Below are positions 37,959 through 47,368 of a stretch of 64,000 nucleotides of DNA, one piece after another (positions within the stretch are counted from its first letter, which is position 1; every line of letters starts with the position of its first letter). Made by a program: the position numbers and the translations under genes. Source of the stretch: a cyanobacterium endosymbiont of Rhopalodia gibberula. GTDB taxonomy: Bacteria > Cyanobacteriota > Cyanobacteriia > Cyanobacteriales > Microcystaceae. The notes beneath the pieces are model-generated. The model was not told the DNA's origin. It saw nothing but the letters and a program-made list of their open reading frames with translations, and searched no databases. The stretch is from assembly GCF_003574135.1 (NCBI RefSeq), contig NZ_AP018341.1, positions 2,703,740 through 2,767,739 on the forward strand, read 5' to 3'.

Positions 37959-38270
37959 TTAATTAGCTGGTTTAATGCTTCCACTTGAAGATGAGCGAGT
38001 GTTTTGTGCCGCTTCCATAGAGGTAAACTCAATATGGTCAAGCAGAGTAGTTAAAAATCCAAAAAGCAAAAATGGTAAGGATAATACTAAAGCAAATCCC
38101 ACCATGGCCAAAGCATAAATTTGACGAGTGCCACTCCACAACACTAAAGTACCAACTAAGGTGAGGATAATAACAATTAACCAAACGATAACCTGACCGT
38201 AAATGTCCTCAAGGGTACACACCACACGGTAATTTTGAGCTTCTTTATCCATTATTAAAGTCCGGTACAA
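37959..38270 (-). CDS. Small two-helix membrane protein of unknown function
   Basis: 103 residues with two strong transmembrane segments (about 29-47, VIVWLIVIILTLVGTLVLW, and 53-75, ALAMVGFALVLSLPFLLFGF) and hydrophilic ends; the tail is Ser-rich (NTRSSSSGSIKPAN). No family recognised. A good ribosome binding site, AGGAG followed by five bases, precedes the TTG at 38270, so this non-ATG start is preferred over the in-frame ATG at 38252, which has none. The gene is divergent from the VWA gene 285 bases away. Confidence 0.62.
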   Translation of the reverse strand: MYRTLIMDKEAQNYRVVCTLEDIYGQVIVWLIVIILTLVGTLVLWSGTRQIYALAMVGFALVLSLPFLLFGFLTTLLDHIEFTSMEAAQNTRSSSSGSIKPAN

Positions 38271-38555
38271 ATCTTCTCCTGATGTTCTACTCCACGTTAA
38301 TGCGAGGATTTGGATTGAGCTTACTATTTAAAGATTTTTATAAAATTTTGCAATATCCCTTTACAATTTTTACTTTATATGTTCGGATAACATGACTTAT
38401 ATTGCTGATGCTTTCAAGTTAAAAACAAAAGTTAATTTTGATAGTTGTCCAAGATCAATTCTGATGAAATTCAGGATTTTTAGGAAAAATCCTCAAATGT
38501 CGTAATAGGCTATAAAGCAAAAGCTAATGATAAATACTGGGAGGTTATTTTTTTT

Positions 38556-39176
38556 ATGCCAGGAGACTCAATTATCGAAAATCGGGACTATACCCTGATT
38601 ATCGACAAAAGTGCCAGTATGGCTGCCTCTGATGACCCCAATGGTAAAACTCGTTGGGAAATTGCCCAGGGGTCTACTTACGCCTTGGCTAGGAAATGTG
38701 AAGAAATCGATCCTGATGGGATTACAGTTTATGTTTTCTCCGGTCGTTTCAGAAGATACGACAATGTGACCTCAGATAAGGTTACTAAAATTTATGAAGA
38801 AAACGAACCGATGGGACAAACGAACTTGGCGACAGTGCTCCAAAATGGTCTTGACAACTATTTTGAGCGTAAAGCGGCAGGGAAAACCCAACCTAATGGG
38901 GAAACTTTTCTTGTCATCACCGATGGTGAACCTACCGATCGCAAAGCGGTTATTCGAGTCATTATCGAGGCATCCCAGAAAATTGAGCGTAGGGAAGAAT
39001 TAGCGATTTCTCTAATTCAAGTTGGTCGTGATAAGAAAGTAACCACATTCTTTAAAGCGTTAGATGATGATCTAGAAACAGTAGGGGCTAAGTTTGATAT
39101 TGTCAATACAGTAACGGTGGATGATATGAAAAATATGTCCTTAACTGATGTGCTACTTAATGCCATTATCGATTAG
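38556..39176 (+). CDS. Stand-alone von Willebrand factor A domain protein
   Basis: 206 residues forming a single VWA domain. The metal-ion-dependent adhesion site is complete: DKSAS (residues 17-21) right after the first beta strand YTLIID, Thr in GQTNLA near residue 90, and Asp in VITDGEPTD near residue 129. Such domains bind protein partners through a divalent metal. No signal peptide or membrane segment, so it is probably cytoplasmic. Solitary VWA proteins often work with MoxR/RavA-type ATPases or tellurium-resistance modules, but none is adjacent. GGGAGG lies 12 bases before ATG 38556, and a strong terminator follows. Confidence 0.85.
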   Translation: MPGDSIIENRDYTLIIDKSASMAASDDPNGKTRWEIAQGSTYALARKCEEIDPDGITVYVFSGRFRRYDNVTSDKVTKIYEENEPMGQTNLATVLQNGLDNYFERKAAGKTQPNGETFLVITDGEPTDRKAVIRVIIEASQKIERREELAISLIQVGRDKKVTTFFKALDDDLETVGAKFDIVNTVTVDDMKNMSLTDVLLNAIID

Positions 39177-39194
39177 GCTATTTAAGTTAAAAGT

Positions 39195-39245
39195 AAAAAG
39201 TTCATCATTATTTATAGATTTTCTATATTAATGATGAACTCTTTT
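39195..39245 (+). terminator. Rho-independent terminator after the VWA gene
   Basis: AGTTCATCATTA (39199-39210) pairs with TAATGATGAACT (39229-39240), followed by CTTTTT. The flanking AAAAA extends the stem. About 20 bases after the VWA stop. Confidence 0.85.
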
Positions 39246-39510
39246 TGCGAGGACATTAAAAAAATAAGGAGCTTCTAAATTGAGTAGATTAAATTAATAG
39301 CTAGTAACTTCCAAAATTTTTGTTACAACCGTGTTTTATTACTCAAAAAACTTGACTTTTATTAAAATAGAGTTTTTTGAATTTTAGAGGTTTTATAAGC
39401 AGATACTTTCGGCTTTTTTTATCATTACTTTGCCATGACTAAGCTGGAATAACCATAATTAATTTTATGACAATTTTTATATCAATTTAACTTTATCATT
39501 AACAACTGAA

Positions 39511-39547
39511 TAAGAGACACGATCCCTCGAGTCTCTTATTTTTTTTT
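39511..39547 (+). terminator. Hairpin with long T run facing ftsH
   Basis: TAAGAGAC and GTCTCTTA form an 8-bp stem with a 12-base loop, followed on the plus strand by about ten T. The orientation best suits rightward transcripts, although it lies 20 bases past the ftsH stop and may serve both strands in this convergent region. Confidence 0.65.
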
Positions 39548-39566
39548 AAAAGTTGCTTGAAACTGA

Positions 39567-41453
39567 TTACAGTTGAGGGACAAACTTTTCCTTTTCAGGG
39601 ACTTCAGTATATTCAGCCACAATTTGCCTAAACTCTTTACCATCAATGGTTTCTTTTTCGATTAACAATTCTACCAAACGATCAATCACTTCGCGGTTAT
39701 CTCGAATGATTTGCCGTGCTAATTGATGTCCCTCTTTAGCAAGAGTCCGAACTTGATGATCAATTCGCATAGCCACTTCCTCAGAATATTCTGAACGGTT
39801 CATCAACCCACCTCCAAGGAATACCTCTCCAGAAGAACTTTCCAAAGAGATAGGACCTAAGTCACTCATTCCAAAACGAGTCACCATTTGCCGTGCCATC
39901 TCGGAAACCTGCTGTAAATCGCCACCAGCACCAGTGGTTGTTTCATCATAGCCAAAGACCTCTTCTTCGGCTGCACGACCTCCTAACGTTCCCGCAATAC
40001 GCGCCATGAGCTGTGCTTTGGTGGTTAACCCTTGTTCTTCATCAGGAGTAAACCAGGTCAACCCTTGCGCTTGACCACGGGGGATTAAAGTAACTTTCTG
40101 AACAGGATCATGGTCTTTAACTAAAGTTCCGACAATCGCATGACCCACTTCATGGTAGGCGATGAGTCGTTTACTCTTACTATCGACGAGGGGAGTTCCC
40201 TCCATCCCAGCTACAACGCGATCAACTGCATCATCAATTTCTAACAAGGTAATTGTTTCCTTACGACGACGGGCAGTTAAAATGGCAGCTTCATTAAGTA
40301 AGTTAGCCAAATCTGCCCCACTGAACCCAGGGGTGCGACGGGCGATTGCCTCAATAGACACATCGGGATCGAGTTTTTTATTGCGGGCGTGAACTTCTAA
40401 TATTTCAATTCGCCCTTTGAAGTCAGGGGCATCTACAATGACCTGACGGTCAAAACGACCTGGACGCATCAAGGCAGAGTCAAGGACATCAGGACGGTTA
40501 GTAGCTGCAATGATAATAATCCCTGTATTACCCTCAAACCCGTCCATTTCCGTTAGCAATTGGTTTAGAGTTTGTTCCCGTTCATCGTTACCACCACCGA
40601 TACCTGCACCCCGTTGACGACCAACAGCATCGATTTCATCAATAAAGATTAAACAAGGAGCATTTTCTTTGGCCTTTTTGAATAAATCACGAACGCGAGA
40701 AGCACCCACTCCTACGAACATTTCCACAAATTCCGAACCAGAAATACTGAAGAAAGGAACCCCTGCTTCACCTGCGATCGCCTTTGCCAACAGAGTTTTC
40801 CCAGTTCCAGGAGGTCCAATTAGGAGAACCCCTTTCGGAATTCGTGCACCGACTGCTGTAAACCGTTCAGGCTGTTTGAGGAAAGTAACAACTTCTTGTA
40901 ATTCTTCTTTAGCTTCGTCGATACCGGCTACATCATCGAACATTATGTCAGTTTTAGCTTCCATTTGGAAACGAGCACGAGATTTTCCAAAGCTCATTGC
41001 CTGACCTGGGCCTCCTGGCAAATTATTAGACCGACGAAAGAGAAAGAATAATGCTCCAATCAAGAGAAGAGGGAACAGTAAGTTTCCTAAAAATCCCCAT
41101 AAAGCCCCTTCATTACGAACTGGATGGGATTCGAGGTTAACCTCTGCTTTTCTTAATTTGGCTATCAAATCAGGAGTATCAATGGGCAAATCTACCCGTG
41201 ACCGCTGTACTCGATTTGCTAATTCAGGATCAACCGCTTGAACAATTGCAGTTCTTCCCCCTTCATAAAGGTCAACTTCAAGAATACGACCCGAATCTAG
41301 ATATTCTAAGAATCTTCCGTAGGTCATACGAGCATTAGCCGTATTGCTTCCCATATTGGTCCCAAAAGGAAAAAATGTTCCTTGCCAAAGAAAAAATCCT
41401 ACTACTAAAAGGGGTAGACTCCAGAGTAATAGGGTTCTCCAAGAAATTTTCAT
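39567..41453 (-). CDS. ftsH: ATP-dependent zinc metalloprotease FtsH
   Basis: Membrane-anchored AAA protease that extracts and degrades damaged membrane proteins. 628 residues: two transmembrane segments (about 8-24 and 118-138), Walker A GPPGTGKT near 213-220, Walker [16 protein letters not shown], second region of homology [20 protein letters not shown], and the zinc site HEVGH near 430. Length and composition fit the cyanobacterial FtsH2/FtsH3 type. In photosynthetic relatives such proteins repair photosystem II; if photosynthesis is lost, general membrane quality control remains (inference). ATG at 41453. A GCGATCGC octamer lies within the gene. Confidence 0.96.
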   Translation of the reverse strand: MKISWRTLLLWSLPLLVVGFFLWQGTFFPFGTNMGSNTANARMTYGRFLEYLDSGRILEVDLYEGGRTAIVQAVDPELANRVQRSRVDLPIDTPDLIAKLRKAEVNLESHPVRNEGALWGFLGNLLFPLLLIGALFFLFRRSNNLPGGPGQAMSFGKSRARFQMEAKTDIMFDDVAGIDEAKEELQEVVTFLKQPERFTAVGARIPKGVLLIGPPGTGKTLLAKAIAGEAGVPFFSISGSEFVEMFVGVGASRVRDLFKKAKENAPCLIFIDEIDAVGRQRGAGIGGGNDEREQTLNQLLTEMDGFEGNTGIIIIAATNRPDVLDSALMRPGRFDRQVIVDAPDFKGRIEILEVHARNKKLDPDVSIEAIARRTPGFSGADLANLLNEAAILTARRRKETITLLEIDDAVDRVVAGMEGTPLVDSKSKRLIAYHEVGHAIVGTLVKDHDPVQKVTLIPRGQAQGLTWFTPDEEQGLTTKAQLMARIAGTLGGRAAEEEVFGYDETTTGAGGDLQQVSEMARQMVTRFGMSDLGPISLESSSGEVFLGGGLMNRSEYSEEVAMRIDHQVRTLAKEGHQLARQIIRDNREVIDRLVELLIEKETIDGKEFRQIVAEYTEVPEKEKFVPQL

Positions 41454-41704
41454 AGGTTAATGTTTCTCTTAATGGTTAATCAAAAAAATTACGTCAGTCA
41501 CCAGTGTAATATTCCACTTTTATCAAGTTGTCTGACATAAGTAATGTTAATGTGTGTAAATTTTTAATACATCTTAGCTAAATTTAACGTAATTCTCAGA
41601 TTTTTAACAACCGTAGTTAGGATAGAGGAAAAAAGTAGAAGTTGAAAGTTAGAATTTTTTCTTGTCACTCCCTCTCCCACTTTCCCCCTCTCCTTTCCTT
41701 TCAC

Positions 41705-42130
41705 CTACTTTTCCTTATCCTCATCTGCTTGAGCTTTTGAGGCAGTTAAAATATCCCAGGCAGCTTTAGCAGCTTCATTAAGGCGATCACCAAAACTGGT
41801 GACTTCCTTGAGAATTGAATCCCAGTCTTTTTCAATTTCTTTTTTAATCTGCCTTATAGCATCTTCAATTTGTTCGGGTTCAAATAGTTGCCGACGCTCG
41901 ATATCTTGGCGGGCTTTACGAACTGCTTCTAAATAATTGTCAATGGCGAATTCCCCTGCTTTTTGCACTTCAGAAAAGGCTTTGGTTTTAATAGCTTTAA
42001 TTAACGCTTCAGTTTCATCTTTTATTGGTCTGTTAGGGGGTTGATTCGAGGTTGCCTGGTCAGCTTTAATGATTTCAACATCTACCTGTTCAATAGCATT
42101 TTCTCGGGAAATATTGGGTTTGTTTGTCAT
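41705..42130 (-). CDS. Helical protein of unknown function
   Basis: 141 residues, charged and largely alpha-helical, with no membrane segment or signal. The N-terminal third is polar and possibly disordered (DVEIIKADQATSNQPPNRPI). The conserved-looking part runs from ETEALIKAIKTKAFSEVQKA through NYLEAVRKARQDIERRQLFE to IKKEIEKDWDSILKEVTSFG and a Lys/Glu-rich end. The pattern is reminiscent of small cyanobacterial accessory proteins with amphipathic helices, but I cannot name the family. ATG at 42130, close to a GGAGGGG sequence upstream (minus strand). Downstream of it lies ftsH, 251 bases away on the same strand. Confidence 0.65.
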   Translation of the reverse strand: MTNKPNISRENAIEQVDVEIIKADQATSNQPPNRPIKDETEALIKAIKTKAFSEVQKAGEFAIDNYLEAVRKARQDIERRQLFEPEQIEDAIRQIKKEIEKDWDSILKEVTSFGDRLNEAAKAAWDILTASKAQADEDKEK

Positions 42131-44270
42131 TATGATTTCCCCTCCTACGGGTTAAACTAAAAAAGTTGAGTGAGTTACCAAAAATACTGGGTTAACTTTG
42201 TCACAATTACTATTCTACGTAAATCTTGGATCCTAATGTTGAAGGATGGATTGAAAATGAATTAGTAAAGAATTAACTCAAAAACAAGCTAATTTACTAA
42301 ACAATGGCTCACAGGCTGGGTTGCTGTCTATTGGTAATTCCCGACCTAAGTTTTCTAACCGTTGTTAGGCGTAGACGAAAGTCTTAGGATTTCGAGCTAA
42401 TTACACTAAACCTATATCAACTTCAAATCTCCTAGTGTATAAAACTACCATTTAAGTCACACCCAACACTGTGTACAGAGCAGTATTTTTGTTAGATCTG
42501 ATAGGTTATGCTCAATGAGGAGCTAAGTCCATACGATCACTGTAATTGTTCTCAAAAAATTCTATTTTTATTTTACTTAGGGATTTGGAATTAGAAGTTG
42601 AAAGTTCGTAAAATTAAGTTCATGTTAACATATTCTAACATCAAATCATCACTTGTGTGTGAGCAACTTTTGATCTTAAGTTTATTTAAATAAATATAAA
42701 AAAATAATTTCACATTTTTAAATTTGAGTAATTAGGGTTTAACTAAAATTAGTTTAGTTAGTTTTTTAGAAAACTTATTTAAAGGGAAAATCACCAAACC
42801 AACTTTCTTTAAAAATATTTAAAGTAGAAACTTACTTGAAGACATTTAATAAGCTTTTATATAATGTCCTTCACTTTATATTATATCTGTCTCCAGACTA
42901 GTAATTAGCATGAAAAATAAATATATTTTTATTGTTTAAGCCCGGCTTTATCTGACTCACCTAATATGTACTTAGTACTTATTATCAATAATCACTACAT
43001 CTATTCCTCTGTATCTGAAGTATTTCTCAATTTTATACACTTATTCATTTATAAATCACGAAACTTACTTTTTAAAAGTTACCTATTAATAGGTATAAAA
43101 TTTGGACTTTTACTTAGATTTTATATTCCTATTCTATTTATTTTTTCTCTTTTTATTTTAAAAAATTATTTCTATTCTCTAATTTTTAGCTATCTATCAA
43201 TTTCTAAAATTTACAAAATAAATTGTATTTTTACAAGTAAAATATCCTTATATTTTTGTTGCTTTCTAAATAAAACTGTCTTCCCTGATCTGCCGAGAAT
43301 AAATTCTGCTTTTCTCTATTTTTAAAAAGTTTTAGATAATTGTAGTCTGTTATAAGTTTTTTATTTTTTCTGAGATATATTCAATATACTTTATTCAGTA
43401 TAAGTTCTCTTCTTTTCACTTTTCGGATACTCCCATAGTCTTTCTCTTCCTCGACTAATTCATCTAAGAATTGCTTTTCTTATGTTCTTATTCTCGTTTG
43501 TATCACGATAAATTACTCTGACGACATCTTGTTTAAGAATTAGCATTTTACTTAAATCAATAGTAACATAACGGACAGTTACGTCAAGAATCTCTACTCC
43601 TATTTTATAACAACTATGTTAAGATTTAGCTCTAGCAATTACAGGTAAAATGATTAGTTAATATTAATTATTATTAAAATTATAGTAATAAACTATAGTA
43701 GTATAATTTATACATTTTCTTTTATCTCAAAAATAAGTTAATATGGCATTTTTACAGTAATTAAAATTATCTTATTTATAAGATAATTTTATTATTTTTT
43801 ATTCAAAGTAAGAAAATTAACGCTAAACTATAAGCGATTACTGAATAACTTAGTGTTATTGCTAATAATCAAAGAAAGATAAGTACGAATTTCTTTAACA
43901 TGCCATCTTCATAATCAATCAAGTAAACAACGATCTTGGTGGCTGACCTATAGGGTAGGGCGAGGAATTTTATAAAAAAATAGATTTGCAGAACAGCTCA
44001 CACTAGTCCAGCAATAGAAGTAAAGAACAAAGAGATCTATAATGCCATAGGCAAGATTAAATCTGTCGAGTCGTCATGTCTAGTAGAGTGAGAAATAAAC
44101 AAGCTTCAAAATCTGTATATTGTCTACATAAATAACATTACCGTCATTACTATAAATAAAATTAGTAAATGTAGAAACTAATCTTTATTGATCAGGAGAA
44201 TAAATCAATAAAGTTATTGTTAGCTTTTAAATAAAAATCAATAGCAACAATTATTACTATTGATTTTGTA
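42131..44270. other. 2.1 kb AT-rich spacer, largely decayed
   Basis: No intact gene. A plus-strand open frame of 119 codons (42966-43325) is made of Ile, Leu, Phe, Tyr and Ser, as expected from AT-rich DNA by chance. A minus-strand segment at about 43440-43645 reads GVEILDVTVRYVTIDLSKML then KQDVVRVIYRDTNENKNIRK and may be a remnant of an unrecognised gene. Confidence 0.5.
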
Positions 44271-45629
44271 TCAAGCAAAACTCAAAAATTGAGAATGACT
44301 TGCCCGAATAGAAAACTGATTAAGATAAACCAGAGGTTGACTCGGATCAAAAGGTCGTCCATCTATGAAAGCGTTAGTAGGTTCAGATTTCATTGATTCA
44401 CTAGGAATTTTAATATTTAGGACTTTAGCTACTTCTTTATAGATAGAAATAGGATAAATTCGATCTAAGATTCTATCAGCATCTTTCGGATAACTAGTGG
44501 TTTCCAGTTGATTCCAACGAATCATTTGGGTTAGCAACCATACAGCATGAGAACGCCAAGGATAGTTAGCATGATCGGGAATCTTAAGATACGGAGTATC
44601 TTGATAGTGAAAAATAGTAAAGTCGGGAATCTCTACTAATTTACTGTTAGAAGCGTTATTAGTATAAGCATACTGTCCATTTAAAGTTGGTTCAATTAAA
44701 GTTCTATTCAAATTTAAATATTTACTTTGAGCTAATATTTCGGTCATTTCTCTGTGATGACGCTGGTGATCGCAATATTGACAGGCTTCTAATAACGCAG
44801 CCATTAAAGACCGTGCAGTAACAGGATGTCTTCTCACCCAACCATCCATAGCAGCTAAAATCTTATTAGGATGTCCTCGCCAAATTTCTCGACTAATGTT
44901 GATAATAAATCCTATATTTTCAGTAATTGCAGAGCGCGTCCATGGCGCTGAAATACTGTAGCCTTCTATCATTTGTGCTTGTAATTTATAGCTCAATTGG
45001 TTGGACTGAAATTCTAATAATTCTACCTCACGATCAGGATCAACTCCCATAGCTGCTAACCAATAACGTAATAAATAGGCATCCATTGAAATTGGGGAGT
45101 CTATAGCAAAACGAGTCTGGCTACTACCTCGAATATACCGTCGAAAACTTCTTTCAAAATCCCTAAAATCGTTATAATTTAGGGAAGGACGTAAGCCTTC
45201 TTCCCAAGCTTTCTTAGTAAAAGTAATGGCACTACCATTCAAATTAAGATTCATTAGGGAAATCAGGGAGGCTTTTTGTTTCCCTAACTGTGCAGACATG
45301 GGTAAAGCAAAGGGAGCTTGTGCAGCATCTAATTGCCAGCTCAATAAACCCTTTTCAATTGCTTCCCAGGAAGATCGACGTTTGAGTGTAACTTCTAGTC
45401 CATAACGCTCAAAAAAACCCTTTTCTTGGGCAATAATCAAGGGAGCAGCATCAGTAGTCGGAACAAACCCTAGAATTAGGTTAGTTTTTTCCAATGAGCC
45501 AAATTTATTGTTGGGGTTCAATGAAGTTTCTGACGAACGAAGGAAATCTAGATTACCTTGAGCGCAAGCAGTTATTCCTAAACTAGCCGTTCCTAGGCTG
45601 CCATATTTGATGAATTGACGACGCTTCAT
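44271..45629 (-). CDS. NrtA/CmpA-family ABC transporter substrate-binding lipoprotein, orphan
   Basis: 452 residues. The N-terminus has a twin-arginine-like KRRQFIKYGS, a hydrophobic core and a lipobox GITAC (Cys22), so it should be lipid-anchored outside the inner membrane. The body begins TNLILGFVPTTDAAPLIIAQ EKGFF in the manner of nitrate (NrtA) and bicarbonate (CmpA) receptors, and length is typical. It is divergent from both in the ligand-facing parts. No permease or ATPase gene adjoins. The substrate cannot be assigned; nitrate, bicarbonate, taurine-like or thiamine-precursor ligands are all used within this superfamily. ATG at 45629. No GTA-N8-TAC NtcA box was found upstream. Confidence 0.78.
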   Translation of the reverse strand: MKRRQFIKYGSLGTASLGITACAQGNLDFLRSSETSLNPNNKFGSLEKTNLILGFVPTTDAAPLIIAQEKGFFERYGLEVTLKRRSSWEAIEKGLLSWQLDAAQAPFALPMSAQLGKQKASLISLMNLNLNGSAITFTKKAWEEGLRPSLNYNDFRDFERSFRRYIRGSSQTRFAIDSPISMDAYLLRYWLAAMGVDPDREVELLEFQSNQLSYKLQAQMIEGYSISAPWTRSAITENIGFIINISREIWRGHPNKILAAMDGWVRRHPVTARSLMAALLEACQYCDHQRHHREMTEILAQSKYLNLNRTLIEPTLNGQYAYTNNASNSKLVEIPDFTIFHYQDTPYLKIPDHANYPWRSHAVWLLTQMIRWNQLETTSYPKDADRILDRIYPISIYKEVAKVLNIKIPSESMKSEPTNAFIDGRPFDPSQPLVYLNQFSIRASHSQFLSFA

Positions 45630-45982
45630 AATGAAGGTTAATCGGAATAATCTAAAGTTTTCAGTGAATATTAAGATAACATCTCTTTAGTTATTTTTCA
45701 TCTGCTCTACAATTCTTCTATGTATCCTTAAAAATACTACAATCGGCTTATTTAGATGATCACAAAAATAAGTTTAATTATTCTAAAAGTTTTCACCCTA
45801 TTTATAAATTGATTTTTTAAAAATTACCTCTATTTTGTTCACCTTCATTATAGTAAGCCTCTATTTATTTAAAAGTTGCAAACTCTAATGGTGAGAAGAA
45901 AATTCTATCTTAAATTTTCTTAAAAGAAGATAGTTCTTATTCTATAAGAACGCAATTCTCAACAGTTCTTGATTTAAACCTA
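45630..45982. other. 353-base divergent spacer
   Basis: Between the binding-protein gene (minus) and the NTRC pseudogene (plus). AT-rich. The only near-palindrome, GTA-N10-TAC at about 45721-45736, has the wrong spacing for NtcA. No other feature recognised. Confidence 0.45.
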
Positions 45983-47364
45983 ATGGTTAATAGAACCATA
46001 GAAAACTTAGTTATTATTGGCTTAGGTTCGGTAAGTTACACCACATTAATTTACGCTGGACGGGCTAAAGGGCTAAATTAAGACCTATTATTTTTGAATA
46101 TTTAAAAGTGGGAGACATTTATGGTGGATAACTAATAACCAGCACAAAAGTAGAAAAGTTTTCATGGTTTTATGAAGGCATTATCTGCCCTGAATTAATG
46201 GAATGGATGAAGGCAAAAACAAAACGTTGGGGAACTCAATGTTATACTAAATATGTGGAAAAAGTTTATTTAAGTTAGCGTCTTTTCGAGGTATATTCGA
46301 CCGAACAAAAAATATTAACCCATAGTCTAATCGTTGCGATAGTGGAGATCCCTAAACACTTAGGAATTAGTGCCGAAGAGGAGTTTTAAAGTCGGATAAT
46401 TTCTGTCTGTGCTATCTATCTTTGGTGGAGCAACCCCGATGTTTAGAAGTCAAGAACTAGCAATTGTGGGAGGTGAAGATACCGCAGCAGAAAAAGCTCT
46501 TTATTTAACTAAGTGCGACTCATTGATTCATATCCTAGTCTATCGAAAGGAAATGCGGGCTAGTGAAACTCTGCAAAATCGAGTCTTCAACCATTCAAAC
46601 ATTATCATTCACTAGAATAGAGAAGTAGTGGGCGTCATCTCTAGTGGTTCTAAACTCGGAAGGCTAACAATTCGTAACAATGAGATGGAAGAAAAGGTTA
46701 GAGGGTTATTTTATGCTGTCTGTCATACCCCCAATACAAAATTACTTAAAGGACAGTTAGAACTCAATAATGCTGGTTATCTTTTTGTTAACACAGAAAC
46801 AATACAAACCAATATTAAAAGGGTTTATACGACTAAAGACGTGCAAGATCATGAATATCGTCAAGCAGTGATCGCCGCCGGAATATATTGTATAGCAGCA
46901 TTAATTACACAACGATGGCTATCAGCGCATAACCTTCTTAAAGAAGATAAGATAACTCCCAAAACGCAAGAAGACAAATATCAAAAAGAATCAGCTTCTG
47001 TTATTTATATAGCAGAAATTTTTAATATTAAGGAGACTTGTAATGTGAGAAGATATATTTCACCAAAATTATTCTATAAAAACAAATGCTTAATTGCGGT
47101 TAAATATATCTATCCTAACTGCAGCCAATATCATGTTATAAAACTAATTTAAAATAAGTTGGTTGTTCCATATAAGGGAGAAATATATTCTATGAAAGTT
47201 AATATCGAAGTCAATCCTGAAATTGCTCATAACTTTCAGGTAATGGGGATTACTACTGTTAAACTCTTCAAAGATAAAGAATCACTTGAATACATTGATG
47301 AAATTTAAAAAAAAGTTAGTATCGTCCAGTTATTAATGAATACTTACTTTCTGAAGTTAACTAA
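45983..47364 (+). pseudogene. NADPH-thioredoxin reductase C (TrxR-thioredoxin fusion), degraded
   Basis: A nearly full-length but broken copy of the fused enzyme that reduces 2-Cys peroxiredoxins in cyanobacteria and chloroplasts. It opens at ATG 45983 with VNRTIENLVIIGLGSVSYTT, where the FAD loop GSGPAG has become GLGSVS. Stops and frameshifts follow (around 46078, 46127, 46276, 46387, 46613). The reductase dithiol site CAxC at 46408-46419 reads CAIY because of a local rearrangement. The NADPH domain (LAIVGGEDTAAEKALYLTKC) and much of the C-terminal FAD part are still readable. The thioredoxin domain is present (VKYIYPNCSQYH; NIEVNPEIAHNFQVMGITTV) but its CGPC site is CSQY (47120-47131). It ends in EYLLSEVN at 47364, four bases before lnt. 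Confidence 0.88.
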
Positions 47365-47368
47365 ATAA

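Larger units (their letters stand above)
39177..39566. other. 390-base convergent spacer with two terminators
   Basis: Lies between VWA (plus) and ftsH (minus). Holds a strong terminator at 39195-39245 and a second hairpin at 39511-39547. The rest is AT-rich with nothing recognised. Confidence 0.6.

Noticed and set aside
42966-43325. 119-codon hydrophobic open frame on the plus strand
   Set aside because: Composed mainly of Ile, Leu, Phe, Tyr, Ser and Lys as expected by chance in very AT-rich DNA; no ribosome binding site and no recognisable motif.
43440-43645. Minus-strand segment GVEILDVTVRYVTIDLSKML considered as an SPFH/prohibitin remnant
   Set aside because: Similarity is limited to a few residues; insufficient to name a family.
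45721-45736. Possible NtcA box upstream of the NrtA-like gene
   Set aside because: The half-sites GTA and TAC are separated by ten bases instead of the eight required.
46409-47152. Two separate open frames that could be taken as small genes
   Set aside because: Both are in-frame pieces of the degraded NTRC gene, not independent genes.
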